64,000 nucleotides of DNA from positions 62,001 through 126,000 of the forward strand of contig OY752150.1 in the NCBI GenBank assembly GCA_963573315.1. The letters run 5' to 3'. Both the position numbers and the translations under genes were made by a program. The notes below the pieces were generated by a model. That model saw nothing but the letters and a program-made list of their open reading frames with translations. It did not search any database and had not been told where the DNA came from. The DNA comes from Entomortierella parvispora. Its lineage: Eukaryota; Mortierellomycota; Mortierellomycetes; Mortierellales; Mortierellaceae. Shown piece after piece: positions 19,991-31,301 of the stretch. Every line of letters begins with the position of its first letter. Position 1 is the first letter of the stretch.

Positions 19991-22365
19991 ATGGACCCGC
20001 CCTTTGACCACAATCAACCACATCCCCACCATCACCAACAGCAGCAGCAGCGCCAGCAAGACGATCAGTCCAGCCAACTCCGGCACCACCCGCAGCAACA
20101 GCAACAGCCACAACAGCAACAGGAGCAGCAGCCGTACTACTACCAGCAAGGTGACTATCCTCATCACCAAGGTAGACAGCTGCAGCAACCGTATCCATCT
20201 CAGCAGCAGCAGCAACAAAAGCAAATGAATTACATGCATCCAAACCAGCCACAACAGCAACAATCCAATCAACAGCAACACTACCAGCAGCAGCACCAAC
20301 ACAACCAGCAACATCAGCAACCATATCATCAACGGGACGACTATTATCGCCAGGACCATGGACAATCTTCCAATCAGCAACAGCAATTCATGCAGAGGCA
20401 GATCATGAATGACAACAGCTACAACAACAACTACAACAGCAACAGCAACAATAATAGCAGTTATCAGCAACAGCCATCGCAACAGCACAGGCAGAGTCAG
20501 CAAGGCAATAAAGGGCCTTCCTCGGATACGGCGGGCCCTGACTCTGGACCATCGGCCGCAAGCTCTACTGGAAGGCGAGACACTAGCGAGCATACCTCCG
20601 CTTCCTCAGGTTCCATGTCGCACTCTGTCGAGGGCTCGTCGTCGCCGCGATCTGAGAGTGAGTCCAGGTACAGGTTTAGTTACCTGGTAGTTTTTAGACT
20701 GGGGACAATACTCGAGATGAAGGACGCGACACTTTGTTCATTTTGATAAAAGTTCGATCACTGACCGTTGAGCTAACACACTCCTTACGCAATTGTCCTT
20801 TGCTACCCTAGTCTTCGTTTCAAGGTGACGTTGGAGGCTCAAACGGCAGCCATGCAGCGGCAAGGAGAGACCCCCGTCACTTACCTCAACAAGGGTCAAT
20901 TCTACACGGTGGCGTTGCAGGACTTGGAGGAGTATGATGGCGAGATCGAGAGTGTCATCAAAGTGACCTTCCACGAGGAAGCCCACCGAAAGTTGGCGGC
21001 GCGCTACTGGAGCTTTTGGTTGAGTCAAGCGCCAAACCCAAAGTCTGCTCGTGCTCTTGACATTGGTTCGTGATTGACAGCAAGCGGCCCTTTTTTTTTT
21101 TTGGAAGAACGTTGGTTCACCTCGGATCTTTTTGGGAAGACCTTCCAATTCTGACTCCTTGGACCCATGCTCTTCATTCCTCTATTTCAAATAGAAAAAG
21201 CTTCATCGAGTGGAATGATGGAGGTTCAATCCAAGACTTTTGACAGGATGTCATTCAAGTGGAACGGAAAAGCAGGTGCCAAACTGATGGTCCGCTTCAA
21301 TTGCCTCTCGACTGACTTTTCGCGTATCAAGGGTGTCAAGGGAATTCCATTGCGTGTTCACATGGACACCATGGTCAATGGCGATGAACAAACCCTGGAG
21401 CGTTCATACGCCAAGATTAAACTGTTTAGAGACAAGGTGAGTATCTCATTTTTTTTATTTCCTTGGAAAGAGGTGTCAGGAACGAGATGGAGAAGGATAT
21501 CTGTATTCACTCTTTCGACCTCAATGTCACATCCTCTTCCCCACCTCCCTAACCTTTTCTTTTCTAGGGCGCCGAGAGAAAGAACAAGGATGACCATAAG
21601 CATCTGGAAAAGATGTGGGATAAAATGAGGGGCAAGAGCGCCGACACCAATCCACTCTCTCAGGTGCTGGCGCCTGTCCAACATGTGTCTGTCTTTTGGG
21701 AATGTCATGACCATCAAGAATACTCTGCAGAGGACGAGACTTTGGATCTGTCCGAGACTCTTGCGCTAGAGTCTGAAAGCGAAGGAGGTCCTCAGGACAG
21801 AGCCAAAGGAGATGAGGAAGACGATACAGAGTCTGGATTGGGCACCGGTGACTCGAATGCACCATCAAGTTCCACTTCTGATACTGGAAGCAAGGCACTC
21901 GTCCCTGCATCCAAGAAACGGCGTCGAGCGAACGAATCAGGCGGCAAGGGCGTAGAACCGAACGAACAGGGTTTTGGTACTGTGGTCGGGTATGGTGGCA
22001 ATGATTCACTGTCCACGCCATCGTCTTTCACAGAACAAACATTGGACAGGGACCCGAACTATGTCCCCCAAATCAGGAAGCGCAAGCAGCCCGTGTTGTG
22101 TCTGTACATCAAGATTGGAGGCGAGACGGTGTATCGGGCCGTGTATCTGGAACGACAAACACTTTCGGAATTGGTGCAAAGGGTGTCTGAAAAGTTGGAG
22201 ATTCAATCCTCGACGATCGCGGGTGTGTTCCGCAAGACCAAGAAGGACATTATGGTGCGGATGGACGATGCGATGGTGGCACAAATGTCGGACGAGTTGG
22301 ATCTTGTGGTCGAGTACGACTTTAATCAGCTGGACGGAAGTGTCAACCTGACCTTGAAGTACTGA
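19991..22365 (+). CDS. Grainyhead/CP2-family transcription factor
   Basis: Exons 19991-20667, 20812-21065, 21195-21436 and 21568-22365 (656 aa). Nuclear DNA-binding factor; fungal members control genes for cell-wall remodelling. Seen: about 180 Gln/His/Asn-rich residues, a Ser-rich linker, then the CP2 DNA-binding domain (RFKVTLEAQT, VTYLNKGQFYTVAL, KVTFHE, FKWNGKAGAKLMVRFNCLSTDFSRIKGVKGIPLR), and a C-terminal ubiquitin-like dimerisation region (VLCLYIKIGGETVYRAVYLE to the end), as in animal Grainyhead proteins. Donor 20668 (GTACAG) keeps the frame; the stronger-looking GTGAGT at 20658 would lead to a stop. About 120 acidic and Ser-rich residues lie between the two domains. Confidence 0.9.
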
Positions 22366-22809
22366 ACATCAACAACAGGACACTAACTGCGAGAAGGAAA
22401 AAAAAAGACAGAATGACTTTGGGGATCAACGAGGAAAAGTCAGTCGGAAGTGAGAAGGAAGAAGGTAAACAAGGAAAGAAGAAGAAGAAAAAACACGCGC
22501 ATGGGATGATGGCGTTATCTTTACTAGACGACTTTCATCCAGCTAACGCGGGTGATTGTGAGCCAACAAGCTTCCACCCACCGACGACTCCCTTTGACAA
22601 TCAACCGACAAGCATGATTTCACAGGAGGTATATTATAGGAATCGAAGGCGATTCTTTAACAGAAAAGTACGCAAATCGAAAAACAATACAATCATCAAA
22701 AGACTTTCACAATCCTTCAGTGTTTTTATAATGTTTTTTATGAGTGCAGGAGGGGAGAGGGAGAGGGAAGAAAAAAAAAATGCAAGAGTTTTGGTAACGA
22801 GTAGGGTCA
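22366..22809. other. Convergent 3' intergenic region
   Basis: 444 bp between the stops of the Grainyhead-like and transporter genes. A-rich, with purine runs. No gene seen. Confidence 0.5.
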
Positions 22810-24498
22810 TTAGGCCACTATCCTGACATTGAGGAGCTCTTCCTTTTCCGATTCCGTCGCGGGAGGTGAAGGCAGAGGGAATGCCGGCGTCATGGGTCTC
22901 GCCCTTTGGTTCTTCTCGCGAAGATCCACATAGCTACAAGATTTGCAATTGGTTTGGTCAAGATATTGACTCGGGTAGTTTTCAAAGATTCACTGACAGA
23001 CTATAAGAGGAAGGAGGGGACTTACCTATAGCATGCTCCTCCAACGAGGGTCATGATGATGCCGAGTCCGTTCAAGAGGCCAATGGTCGTGTTAAAAACA
23101 GTGACAGCAACCACAATCGACAGCACCTGTTTGACATTGGCTAATAAGGGTAATTTCAAATAAATGAGAGGAAGAATGTTAAAAGAATGTCAGAAAGGAA
23201 AAAAAAAAAAAAGAGCCCAATTAAGGGAGATGACCCCTCCTGAAATGAGGAATGAAGGGAATTCAAGCTTGTCTCGCTTACCGGCTACTGTCATTGTCAA
23301 GGCGCTCGTCTTCTTGTTGGCTGTAAACGACACGTAGTTGAGGAAGAAGGCAATGACACCGTTGACCAACAGCGCCAGAATCAACTTATAGCTCATATCC
23401 GTCTTGCAGAACGACACCACATCATCCAGTTCGCCCTTCATCCATGAAAAGATCACAGTCTGCACAAATGCCAAAGGACTCATCCGAAGTAAGAGATCCA
23501 ATGGATGAAGTTGAAGACGACCGATCTGAATGCGATTCGTCACAACCGTCTTTGTTGCCGCCAAAACAGTTCCCAGGACAGTGAGGAAGAAGCCCATGGC
23601 TGTGTAAGAGTAATCGCCCACAGTCGCCATGTAGACTCCCAGGAGCAGAGGCAGGAGCGAAAGGTATGTCAAGGCGCTGTATCTCTTTCCGAGGAACAGG
23701 ATTGAAATGGCGATGGTGAAGACAGGAGTCATGGCTCTGACGACTTGGTGGAACGCGACAGAGACTTCATTCCTAATGCAGACATAAAAGAAAGTGGTCA
23801 GCGGAGGCCCGATGCCACGGACCAGTCAAGATCCAACTCCGGCACAACAATTGTCCTCGCCCTGTGCACAGCAGAGTGCGCCCTTCTTCCTTGTTGGTGG
23901 AGATGGCATGTTTGTTAGTTCCAGATTCGATCCTGTGAGAATGTTTGTGCATAACTGTTGACGCCCTGTATCCTGCCGTGTGTCCATCTTTCCTGATCCA
24001 AACCCTTTCTTTTTGTTGCAGACATGTCAGCCATCCTCCGACCCCTGTGTCGAACTAGACTGGGTCTGCCTTCCCCCCCCCCCTGTTTTGCTCGTGTGCC
24101 CTCCTTGTCCAGCCTAGTCTGCGCTTGTTCATAACAGCGGCCTGCGCAAAGCCGTCGCTGGTTCCCACTTACAGTGACACGTTACTGATGGCGATGTTGA
24201 GGGTGTAGAGGAACGAGAACATCAGCATCACCATGTTTTCACGCTCGCCCAATTGTGTAGGTGTGAAATAGCCCAACTTTGCCATGATCAGCGCGCCTAC
24301 TCCAGAACATAACGTGTGGATGCCGGTCAAAGTCCATGGAAAGCTGAAGTGGAATGTGCTGAGGATGGCTTTGTTGTAGATGGTGAGGGTCAAGTTCAGG
24401 ACAAAGTACATGGCCAGCCATGAGTAGGACGTGTCGACCTTGGGTTTTGGCACCGTGGCGGTGAGCTGGAGCGGGACGGGGCGTTCCTTCAGTGACAT
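22810..24498 (-). CDS. Triose-phosphate/nucleotide-sugar transporter family protein
   Basis: Exons (transcript order) 24498-24173, 23772-23282, 23140-23026 and 22933-22810 (351 aa). Polytopic Golgi/ER-type transporter of the TPT/drug-metabolite superfamily, moving phosphorylated metabolites or nucleotide sugars. Seen: about ten hydrophobic segments, beginning WLAMYFVLNLTLTIYNKAIL; SVAFHQVVRAMTPVFTI; TKTVVTNRIQIGR; and ANVKQVLSIVVAV, where the AxVKQ motif is restored by joining exons 2 and 3. All introns are GT-AG; the first is 400 nt. The tail ends in an acidic ESEKEELLNVRIVA. No single substrate can be assigned. Confidence 0.9.
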
Positions 24499-26466
24499 TA
24501 TGGAGGTGTTTGCTTGCTTGCTGAGAGAAAGATAGAGGCGCGCCAGCCAGAGCCAGACGGTAGAAAGAGGAGAGGACGAGATGAGTGTGTTGAGGTGAAT
24601 TCGGATGCGGAGGAACGAACGGGTGCAGGAACAATGATGATGGTTGTTCGGGGCTTTTTTTTCCTTTTTTTTTTCCTCTTTTTGTTCAGTTCTTATTTAG
24701 AGTGCAGAGAGACAGAGGCCGGTGCAATGGGGGAGAAGAAGGCTATGGCCACTCGCCGGATAAACAAAGGTAGGAAGGGAAAGAAGGAAAGGAGGGAAAG
24801 AGAGGAAAGAGAGGAGAGAATGTGTGCAGAGCGCGAGAAACGAGCCAAGGCAGAAGAAGGGTCGGCGAGAGAGTCGAGGGTATTTTGCAGTGAGAGGAGG
24901 TGAAAAACGAAAAGAAAAGACGAAATGTAGAGACAAAAGGAGAGGAAGAAGGAAGGAGGAGGGAAGGAGGACAGCGAGGGCGACCGAGATTACAAAAATA
25001 AACCAGCTTCGATTCCTTGTCTTTTTTGGACTGACGTGAATCTTATCGCAGATGAAAATAGACACCAGCCTTGCACCCTTTGCACCCTTTGCACCCTTTG
25101 CACCCAAGGGTTGGGGCCATGCATTGATGTCCGCTAGGCTGGTTGGGTGGAGTTTGATTTGAAGGGTACGTTGAACTGAACGGCAGGTGCGGTAAATTAC
25201 CTGGGATGTTTCTTTTTTCTTTTTCTTTTTTTTTAGTTCTGCGGATGGCCAGACGGACGGAACCTAATAGAGAACAGCGAAGGCCGTGCAGAGAAGGAGC
25301 AATACAAAGTGAGTGCAGTCGATGAGTACTTGACGTGGATCAACCGTTAAAGAAAGCAGCAGACAACGAGGAAGAGATGAAAGAGAGGGAAACGGCGTCA
25401 GGCGTAACGTAACGTGTCGAGTTGGGGTAGAAAGTACGCGAGAAGAAAAAAAAAGAGAAAGGAAAAGAGACAAACCCGCGGTTGCAGTCGTTGTGTCGGC
25501 CATCTTTCATTCGAGAGGATGCCGATGGAACAAAGCAGCGCCTGGAGAATTTGGAGGAAGAAAAAAAGCAAGACAGAAGATGGTGTGGATCGGGATCGGC
25601 AGTCTTACCTTTGAGTGGCGAAGGAAAGAGGCGAAAGGGTCGGACCGTGGGTGCAGCAGCGTGAGACCGGATCAGGTACCGGAAGGGTGTGGAAGGGTGT
25701 GGAGGAGTGTGGATGGATTTCAGCAAGGGACAAAAGGAGCGAGAAGAGACTCGAGGACGATTCGGGTGTGGGTATTGGATTGGGTATCAAAAGGGGGTTG
25801 ATTCTCTCTGTCTCTTGCAGGAATGCAGGATAGCGAGGAGCAAGGCGGGTCGTTACAAGGAGGAGGAGGATGTTCAAAGGCAGAGTCGTAGGAAGCGGTT
25901 CATTAAAGGGAAGGTCATTAAAGGAGGGAGATGTGGGAGAGGAGAAGGACAAGGGGCGGATGGAAGGAAATGAAGGGAGGAAGGGAGGAGGAGGGATGAA
26001 GAGATGAAGAGATGAATGAAGAGAGCTCGCTCGGGAAGACAAGGACAAAGAAATAGAAACGGCCGTCGTGCATTTTAATTGCTCTGCGTGCGTCCGTCCA
26101 TCCGTCCATCCGTCTGCACCTCTTCTCCCGGGAGGAAGAAACGAGTCCTGTACGCGGGCTCATTCTTCGCTCCTTCTCTTTTGCAACAGGCCATTGAGGA
26201 CACATATACACACACACACCACACCCATCGGCCACAGCTTGCTTGCTTGCTGTTCGTTCTTGCTCCCCGTCCTTGCCTTCCCCTGCCTCTTCCGTTCTCC
26301 TCCCTTGCTTCGCCTCCTTCGCTTTGCTTCTCGGCTCCTACTTCCTGATTGACCGACTTTTGATCCTCTTCTTCATTCATCCATCTCTTCTGATCGCTCG
26401 TCTCGTCTCATTCTCCCTTCTTTCTCCCATTCTCCTTCCGCTCGCCACCACAGCACAACCCAAAGT
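24499..26466. other. Large divergent intergenic region
   Basis: Nearly 2 kb between the transporter and penta-EF-hand starts. Purine-rich on the + strand (24760-25000 and 25440-25990), C/T-rich near 26250-26450, with a 9-bp tandem repeat at 25071. Open frames are repetitive Arg/Lys/Glu or Ser/Leu translations. No tRNA or gene recognised. Confidence 0.5.
25071..25106. repeat. Four tandem copies of a 9-bp unit (TTGCACCCT)
   Basis: Head-to-tail 9-mers, the last ending in A instead of T. Could be a regulatory array or slippage product. Confidence 0.85.
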
Positions 26467-27496
26467 ATGCACGCCACCGCCTCTCGCCCACTCTCATACC
26501 CATCACAGATGCTCCAGCAGCCACCGCAGCAGCAGCCTCACTACCAGCAACACCAGTGCCAACCGCAGCACCACTCTCACCAACAGCAGCAGTTCCAACA
26601 GCAACAATCTTTCCATCAAGCCGGCGCTTCTCATCTCGTCTCTTCACGCTCTTCAACCCCTACCCAGCAACAGCACTATCAACAACAACAACCGCCATAC
26701 AATCACTACAACCAATATCAACAGGGCCCTCCAAGTGAACTCCAGCACCAGCGTCAGCAATATCAAATTCATCAAAGTGCCGTTCTGCAGCAACAGGTCA
26801 ATGGTGGTCATTCTCAGAGTACATTTCCAGCACTAAGAACTCTCCAGGACTGGTTCGATGCCGTCGACACTGACAATTCAGGAACGTTATCCTGCGAGGA
26901 GCTACAGCGAGCGCTGATGAACGGCGATGGATGGACCCCCTTCAACGGTAAGTCTACAAAAGAGAACATGATCGACAGTCTGATCATCGCTGGCAAAAAG
27001 GCTAGGCCCAAACAGCAGGCTGTAGTTTGGAAGGGACCATGAGGGTCGAAAATACGGAATGGGTCTGTTGCAACGTGATTCTAATTTTGTTTTACCTCAC
27101 GTAGTGGAGACGGTGCGTATGATGATGAATATGTTTGACCGGGACGGCAACGGCTCCATCTCCTTCAATGAATTCATTGGACTCTGGAACTACATTGAAA
27201 AGTGGAAGGCTTGCTTTCAGACCTATGATCTGGACGGATCCGGGACCATTGATGCCAACGAGCTTCAGAAGGCCCTGCGAGGATTTGGATATCGACTCGG
27301 CGAAGACACTGTGAAACTCATTGTCACCAAATACGATATCAGGGGTCAGGGTGACATCAGCTTTGACAATTTTGTGCAGTCGTGTGTCACAGTTCAGACC
27401 TTGACGGATGCATTCAGGCGGTTCGACACAGCAAACACTGGTGTTGTGCAAATGACCTATGAACAGTTTTTGGGCCTCGTCATCAACAACCGTTAG
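26467..27496 (+). CDS. Penta-EF-hand calcium-binding protein (ALG-2/Pef1 type)
   Basis: Exons 26467-26947 and 27105-27496 (290 aa). Cytosolic Ca2+ sensor family that binds ESCRT or COPII partners and acts in polar growth in yeast. Seen: about 120 residues of Gln/His/Pro-rich N-terminus, then five EF-hand-like loops: DTDNSGTLSCEE, DRDGNGSISFNE, DLDGSGTIDANE, a degenerate DIRGQGDISFDN and a degenerate terminal DTANTGVVQMTY. The last two lack key Ca2+ ligands, as is usual for EF4 and EF5 of this family. The intron (GTAAGT, GTAG) falls between EF1 and EF2. Start chosen as the first ATG of the open frame; the ATG 45 nt further on is also possible. Confidence 0.92.
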
Positions 27497-27573
27497 ACAT
27501 TCAATTGGAATAAAAAAAAAAGAAGAGAGAATTGCTTGTATTATTTATTGATCTGACTTGTTGTTTTTCCTCG

Positions 27574-28965
27574 TTACTGGTAAGAGACATGAGGCGAGTT
27601 AGAGATGGTCTCGCCCTCTGGGGTGACATAGGCAGAGCAAAGACCACCATCGACAACAAAGTCTGTTCCAGTCATGTACGAAGAATCATCCGAAGCCAAG
27701 AACAAAGCCGCCTTGGCCTGTTCAATTGCCTCTCCGAAACGACCCATGGGGACATGAACCAGACGTCTGTTCTTCTTCTCCTCCGTGTTCAAGAACTCCA
27801 TCAACAGGGGTGTTCTCAAGGGTCCAGGGCAAAGAGAATTGAATCGAATGTTCTCCTTGGCATGCACGACGGCCAATTCGCGAGTCATGGCCAAAACTGC
27901 ACCCTTGGAGGCAGTGTAAGCCAATTGAGGGGTGGCGGCTCCACGGAGCGCGACAAACGAAGCAGTGTTGATGACGGATCCACCACCAGTCTTGCGCATC
28001 TCCTCAATGGCGTACTTGCAGCCCCACCAGACACCCTTGACGTTGATCTTCATGGTCAAGTCCCTAATTGCCAGAGGGAAGAGAGAAGAAAAGAGCCAGC
28101 ATCAAGTTAGCGCGCCGGTTCACAAATAGATCAACAACATGAAAGTTTCCCAGGTTACCAGATATCTTCGGTGGTGGTAATGGCATTGTCATCGGCAGGG
28201 TGCATGATACCTGCGTTGTTAAAAAGGATGCTGATCTTGCCTATAGAGCGAAAGCACAAGATTGAAAGGTGGTTAAAACCAGGACCCTGTTTGCATATGA
28301 TTCTCGTTGCTCTGGATGGACATCAGTCAGTTGATCAAACACAAAAAAACAAAAAAAAAAAAAAAAGATTCCCACGTCCAGTTGCTCCTTCGTCGTACTG
28401 AATGTTTGTTCTGTCATTGAACGACCCCTACGATGGCTCTTTTTCGCCTTCAGACTTGTTGACCTCCAGCCTTTCATACAAGTCCAAGATCTACGCCAGT
28501 CGTCCAAGAAACAGACTGTCCAAAAAAGCTGCCCTGAAAGTGTAGAGGTTCGAAAGAGGCTAGAGGCTTACCAAACTCAGAAACGGCAAGATGGATCATC
28601 TTCTTGACATCCTCCTCGTTGCTGACATCGGCGCGAATGGAGACCGCGCGTCCCGTTCCGAACAAGGACTGGATCTTCTCAGCGGTAGCAGCTGCGCCCT
28701 TTTCATTGATATCAGCGCAAACGACTTGAGCGCCCTCCGAGGCAAAGAGGACCGAGGATTCGAGACCGATTCCACTATTGTGTGTTACGGGGATATTTGA
28801 AATGATATCATGTGTCGAGTTAGGGCTATTGATTCCTCCAGGGAGAAAGAGTCATAGGGGGGACGTCGACAAAACTATATAGCCTTGGTGACGCTATGAT
28901 TACCTGCCGGCGCCGGTAATTACGGCGACCTTGCCAGCGAGACGGCTTCCATAAGGAGGAGACAT
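27574..28965 (-). CDS. Short-chain dehydrogenase/reductase
   Basis: Exons (transcript order) 28965-28904, 28774-28572, 28240-28159 and 28063-27574 (278 aa). Classical NAD(P)-dependent SDR oxidoreductase. Seen: cofactor motif TGAGSGIG assembled across the first intron, acidic DINEK after the second strand (suggesting NAD preference), NNAG, catalytic Ser in NTASF, YTASK with catalytic Tyr and Lys, and C-terminal FVVDGG. No targeting signal seen. It converges with the penta-EF-hand gene (77 bp apart). Substrate unknown; such enzymes act on sugars, alcohols or cyclic diols. Confidence 0.93.
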
Positions 28966-29741
28966 GCTTGAGGGATTCAGTTTGGAAAAAGTGGAGGTGG
29001 AGGGCGTGTGTGTGTGCGTGAGTGAAAGGGGACTAAGAGAGGAAAAAAGTAAAAGAGCTAGCTTTTATATTTCAGCCTTGGACCCCCACCCCCTGAGCAC
29101 CTGTCTCGTGTTTGTTTGTTTGTTTGCATGGATCATCGTCCATGTCCAATTGCCTTCGGTCTCTCCTTTGGGCGTGAACACACAAAAGGTCCTCCGCAGA
29201 AAAAGAAAACAACGGCGTGCACCAGTTAGAAAGCAAACATGTTGGTGTCCTGTTGTAGAGGCCAACCCTGGACCTGACTCCCAAATACCAAACACGCGGT
29301 CGTAGTCCTCAACCATAAAAAGTTCAATTTTTTTTTCTTTCTTAGCAATTATTGTGCCGAGAGTACAAACGGCAAATAGTGTCGTGGGCATGACTGACTG
29401 ACCGGTTGACTATTTTATATGTCAGCGAATTCCAACCCCATCCATATTCCATTGAACCCTGACTTCTTCTCTGTACTTTGCAGACTCTCACGCAGATCGC
29501 GAGGATCTCTTTGTTGATAGTGCTTTGCCCGTGTCTTTATTAGTTCTAGTCCCTGTCGTCTCCTATTGTCCACCTGTTTGGTATGAAACACAGCATGATA
29601 ACAAACAAACACACAGCTGCCAGCACACATGCACACGGGTCTATTTTGTGACTCTATTGTGTTTTCTATGGTTTCTACTTGTGTCTTCGTCTGCAGTGAT
29701 CTGCCCGCCGCAGAGTCGTTGTCCACGTGGGGGCTGATCTT
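28966..29741. other. Intergenic region upstream of the dehydrogenase
   Basis: 776 bp between the SDR start and the 3' end of the PRL-like phosphatase gene. Contains a TATA element at 29062-29069. No gene seen in the rest. Confidence 0.5.
29062..29069 (-). promoter_or_regulatory. TATA box of the short-chain dehydrogenase gene
   Basis: Minus-strand TATAAAAG about 97 nt upstream of the ATG at 28965. Confidence 0.6.
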
Positions 29742-30904
29742 CTATGACTTTCTTCCAAAAAGCTTTGACATGATTCCTCCCTTCTTCTTTGGTTCGCCTC
29801 CTTTCTCCTGTATTTGTTGTTGTGGTTGGGACGGAGGTGCGATCCCGTTGCTCGATGGGAAGAGTCCTCCTGAAGGCGGAGGCTGTGGGGAAGACGATGG
29901 TGGTGAGGAGACAACCGGTGATCCTGAAATTCCTTTGGAACCACCATTGGCTTTTAGTTTTTTGGTGTTGAATCCTTTTTTCCTCTTCTTGTAGCTTTGA
30001 AAAAGAAACGCGTCGTTAGAGTAAAGTCGCGACTTTCGCGGTGTCTCAATTGTAAAGAAGGTCTGGTCGGAGGATTTTTTTCTTGTGTTGTGGGGGAAAG
30101 AAACACTTTCTTTTCTTTCTTCCTTACCTGTCCAGGAAAGCTATCTGAACTCGGTTCAACGCGCCCCTTCTTGCTTTTCGGATGTATGCAATGGCGTCCT
30201 ATTCCCACGTCCAATAATCATCCGATCACGCAAATGGTTAGTATTTGGGTTGCACGTAACGGTCATATCCAATCGATGACGCCATGTGAACATACCAGTG
30301 GGTCCATGCCTCCCTCCACAAGTGATATCGCCACTAGTACCTAATGGCCAAGAAAACCGAGAAAAAATATGGTAAAGCCAATGTCGGCTTGGATCAGCTC
30401 CAACGTTGCCGAGGAAACTACAGAGGCTCCAACATGAAGTATCCAGTCATGAACTTACAGGCGCTCTCCCTATCCCGGAAACACAATGGACCGCTATACA
30501 GCGACCTTGTATCGGTGACTCGAAAAAGACTTCGTCATTAAGTTCCAGCCATCGAGCCACGATTTCTTTGGTGGGTGCTGTGCCGTCCTCAAACTTCCTA
30601 ATGGTCCAGAAATTGGGGGGTTGGGGGTTGGGGGTCGGATCAGTTATTTTGAGCGAGCAACTCATTCTCGAAAAGCTGGCGGGAAAGTACGAGAAGAGTT
30701 TTACATGTCATCATGGACTTTGATACCAATTGCCTGGAGAGGTTGTATATTGTATGGCGATCCTTCACAGATGCGAACGAGGTCGGAGACATTGTGCTCT
30801 TCAAAGATGGGAATGTACGCCGGAAGAGTCTTGTCAGAGGGGCAATCGAGGATCAGGAATGAGAGGGCGCCAACCTGGATGGGACTGATGCTAAAGCGCG
30901 CCAT
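29742..30904 (-). CDS. PRL/PTP4A-like protein tyrosine phosphatase
   Basis: Five exons (transcript order): 30904-30705, 30597-30459, 30340-30296 (45 nt), 30198-30128 (71 nt) and 29994-29742 (235 aa). Dual-specificity phosphatase of the PRL class. Seen: FLILDCPSDKTL at the start; VRICEG with the conserved redox Cys46; FEDG with the likely general-acid Asp71; P-loop HCVSGIGRAP with His104-Cys105; then VLVAISLVEGGM and YIRKARRGALNRVQIAFL, matching the helices that follow in animal PRLs. The catalytic exon is joined to the rest only after splicing, so single-frame searches miss most of this gene. The basic block KKRKKGFNTKKLK is kept, but the CAAX prenylation box is absent; instead a 65-residue Ser/Pro/Gln tail ends KKKGGIMSKLFGRKS. 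Confidence 0.87.
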
Positions 30905-31301
30905 TGGGCGGTGGTGAATGTGAGGAGGGTTTGAATGAGCGATGCGGTTGTGCTGCAGTAGGACGATGAGAGGAGGAAGAAGAGAAGCAGAAACAGAAGA
31001 GACAGGCAATGAACAGACCAGGTAAAAAAAAGAGAGGGAGGTGACAAAGCCTAAAAGCTCGTGTCTCATTGGGCTGTGGGGAGCGGCGGGGCAGACGGGA
31101 AAGAAGGGGTCCAGACGAAAGGTGGGTGGCAAAGCAAGACTGGAATGCATAGATGGATGGATGCATCTTCTTGTTTTTCTCATCCTTCTCTCTCCCGCAG
31201 CCACCACACACACACACTCTCTCTCATCCTCTCTTCACACCTCAGGCAAACAAGCACACATCCAGCCAGCCATCAGTCAATCAGATCCCACGACTCATCC
31301 C
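30905..31301. other. Divergent promoter between PRL-like phosphatase and AIG1 GTPase
   Basis: 397 bp with a CACACACA run near 31205 and a C/T-rich tract. No gene seen. Confidence 0.5.

Noticed and set aside
19593-20593. Long minus-strand frames rich in Val/Leu/Ala
   Set aside because: They are antisense to the poly-Gln head of the Grainyhead-like gene; CAG/CAA repeats read backwards give Leu/Val runs.
20658-20663. GTGAGT as donor of the first Grainyhead intron
   Set aside because: It is a stronger consensus than the GTACAG at 20668, but its phase leads to a stop soon after the acceptor.
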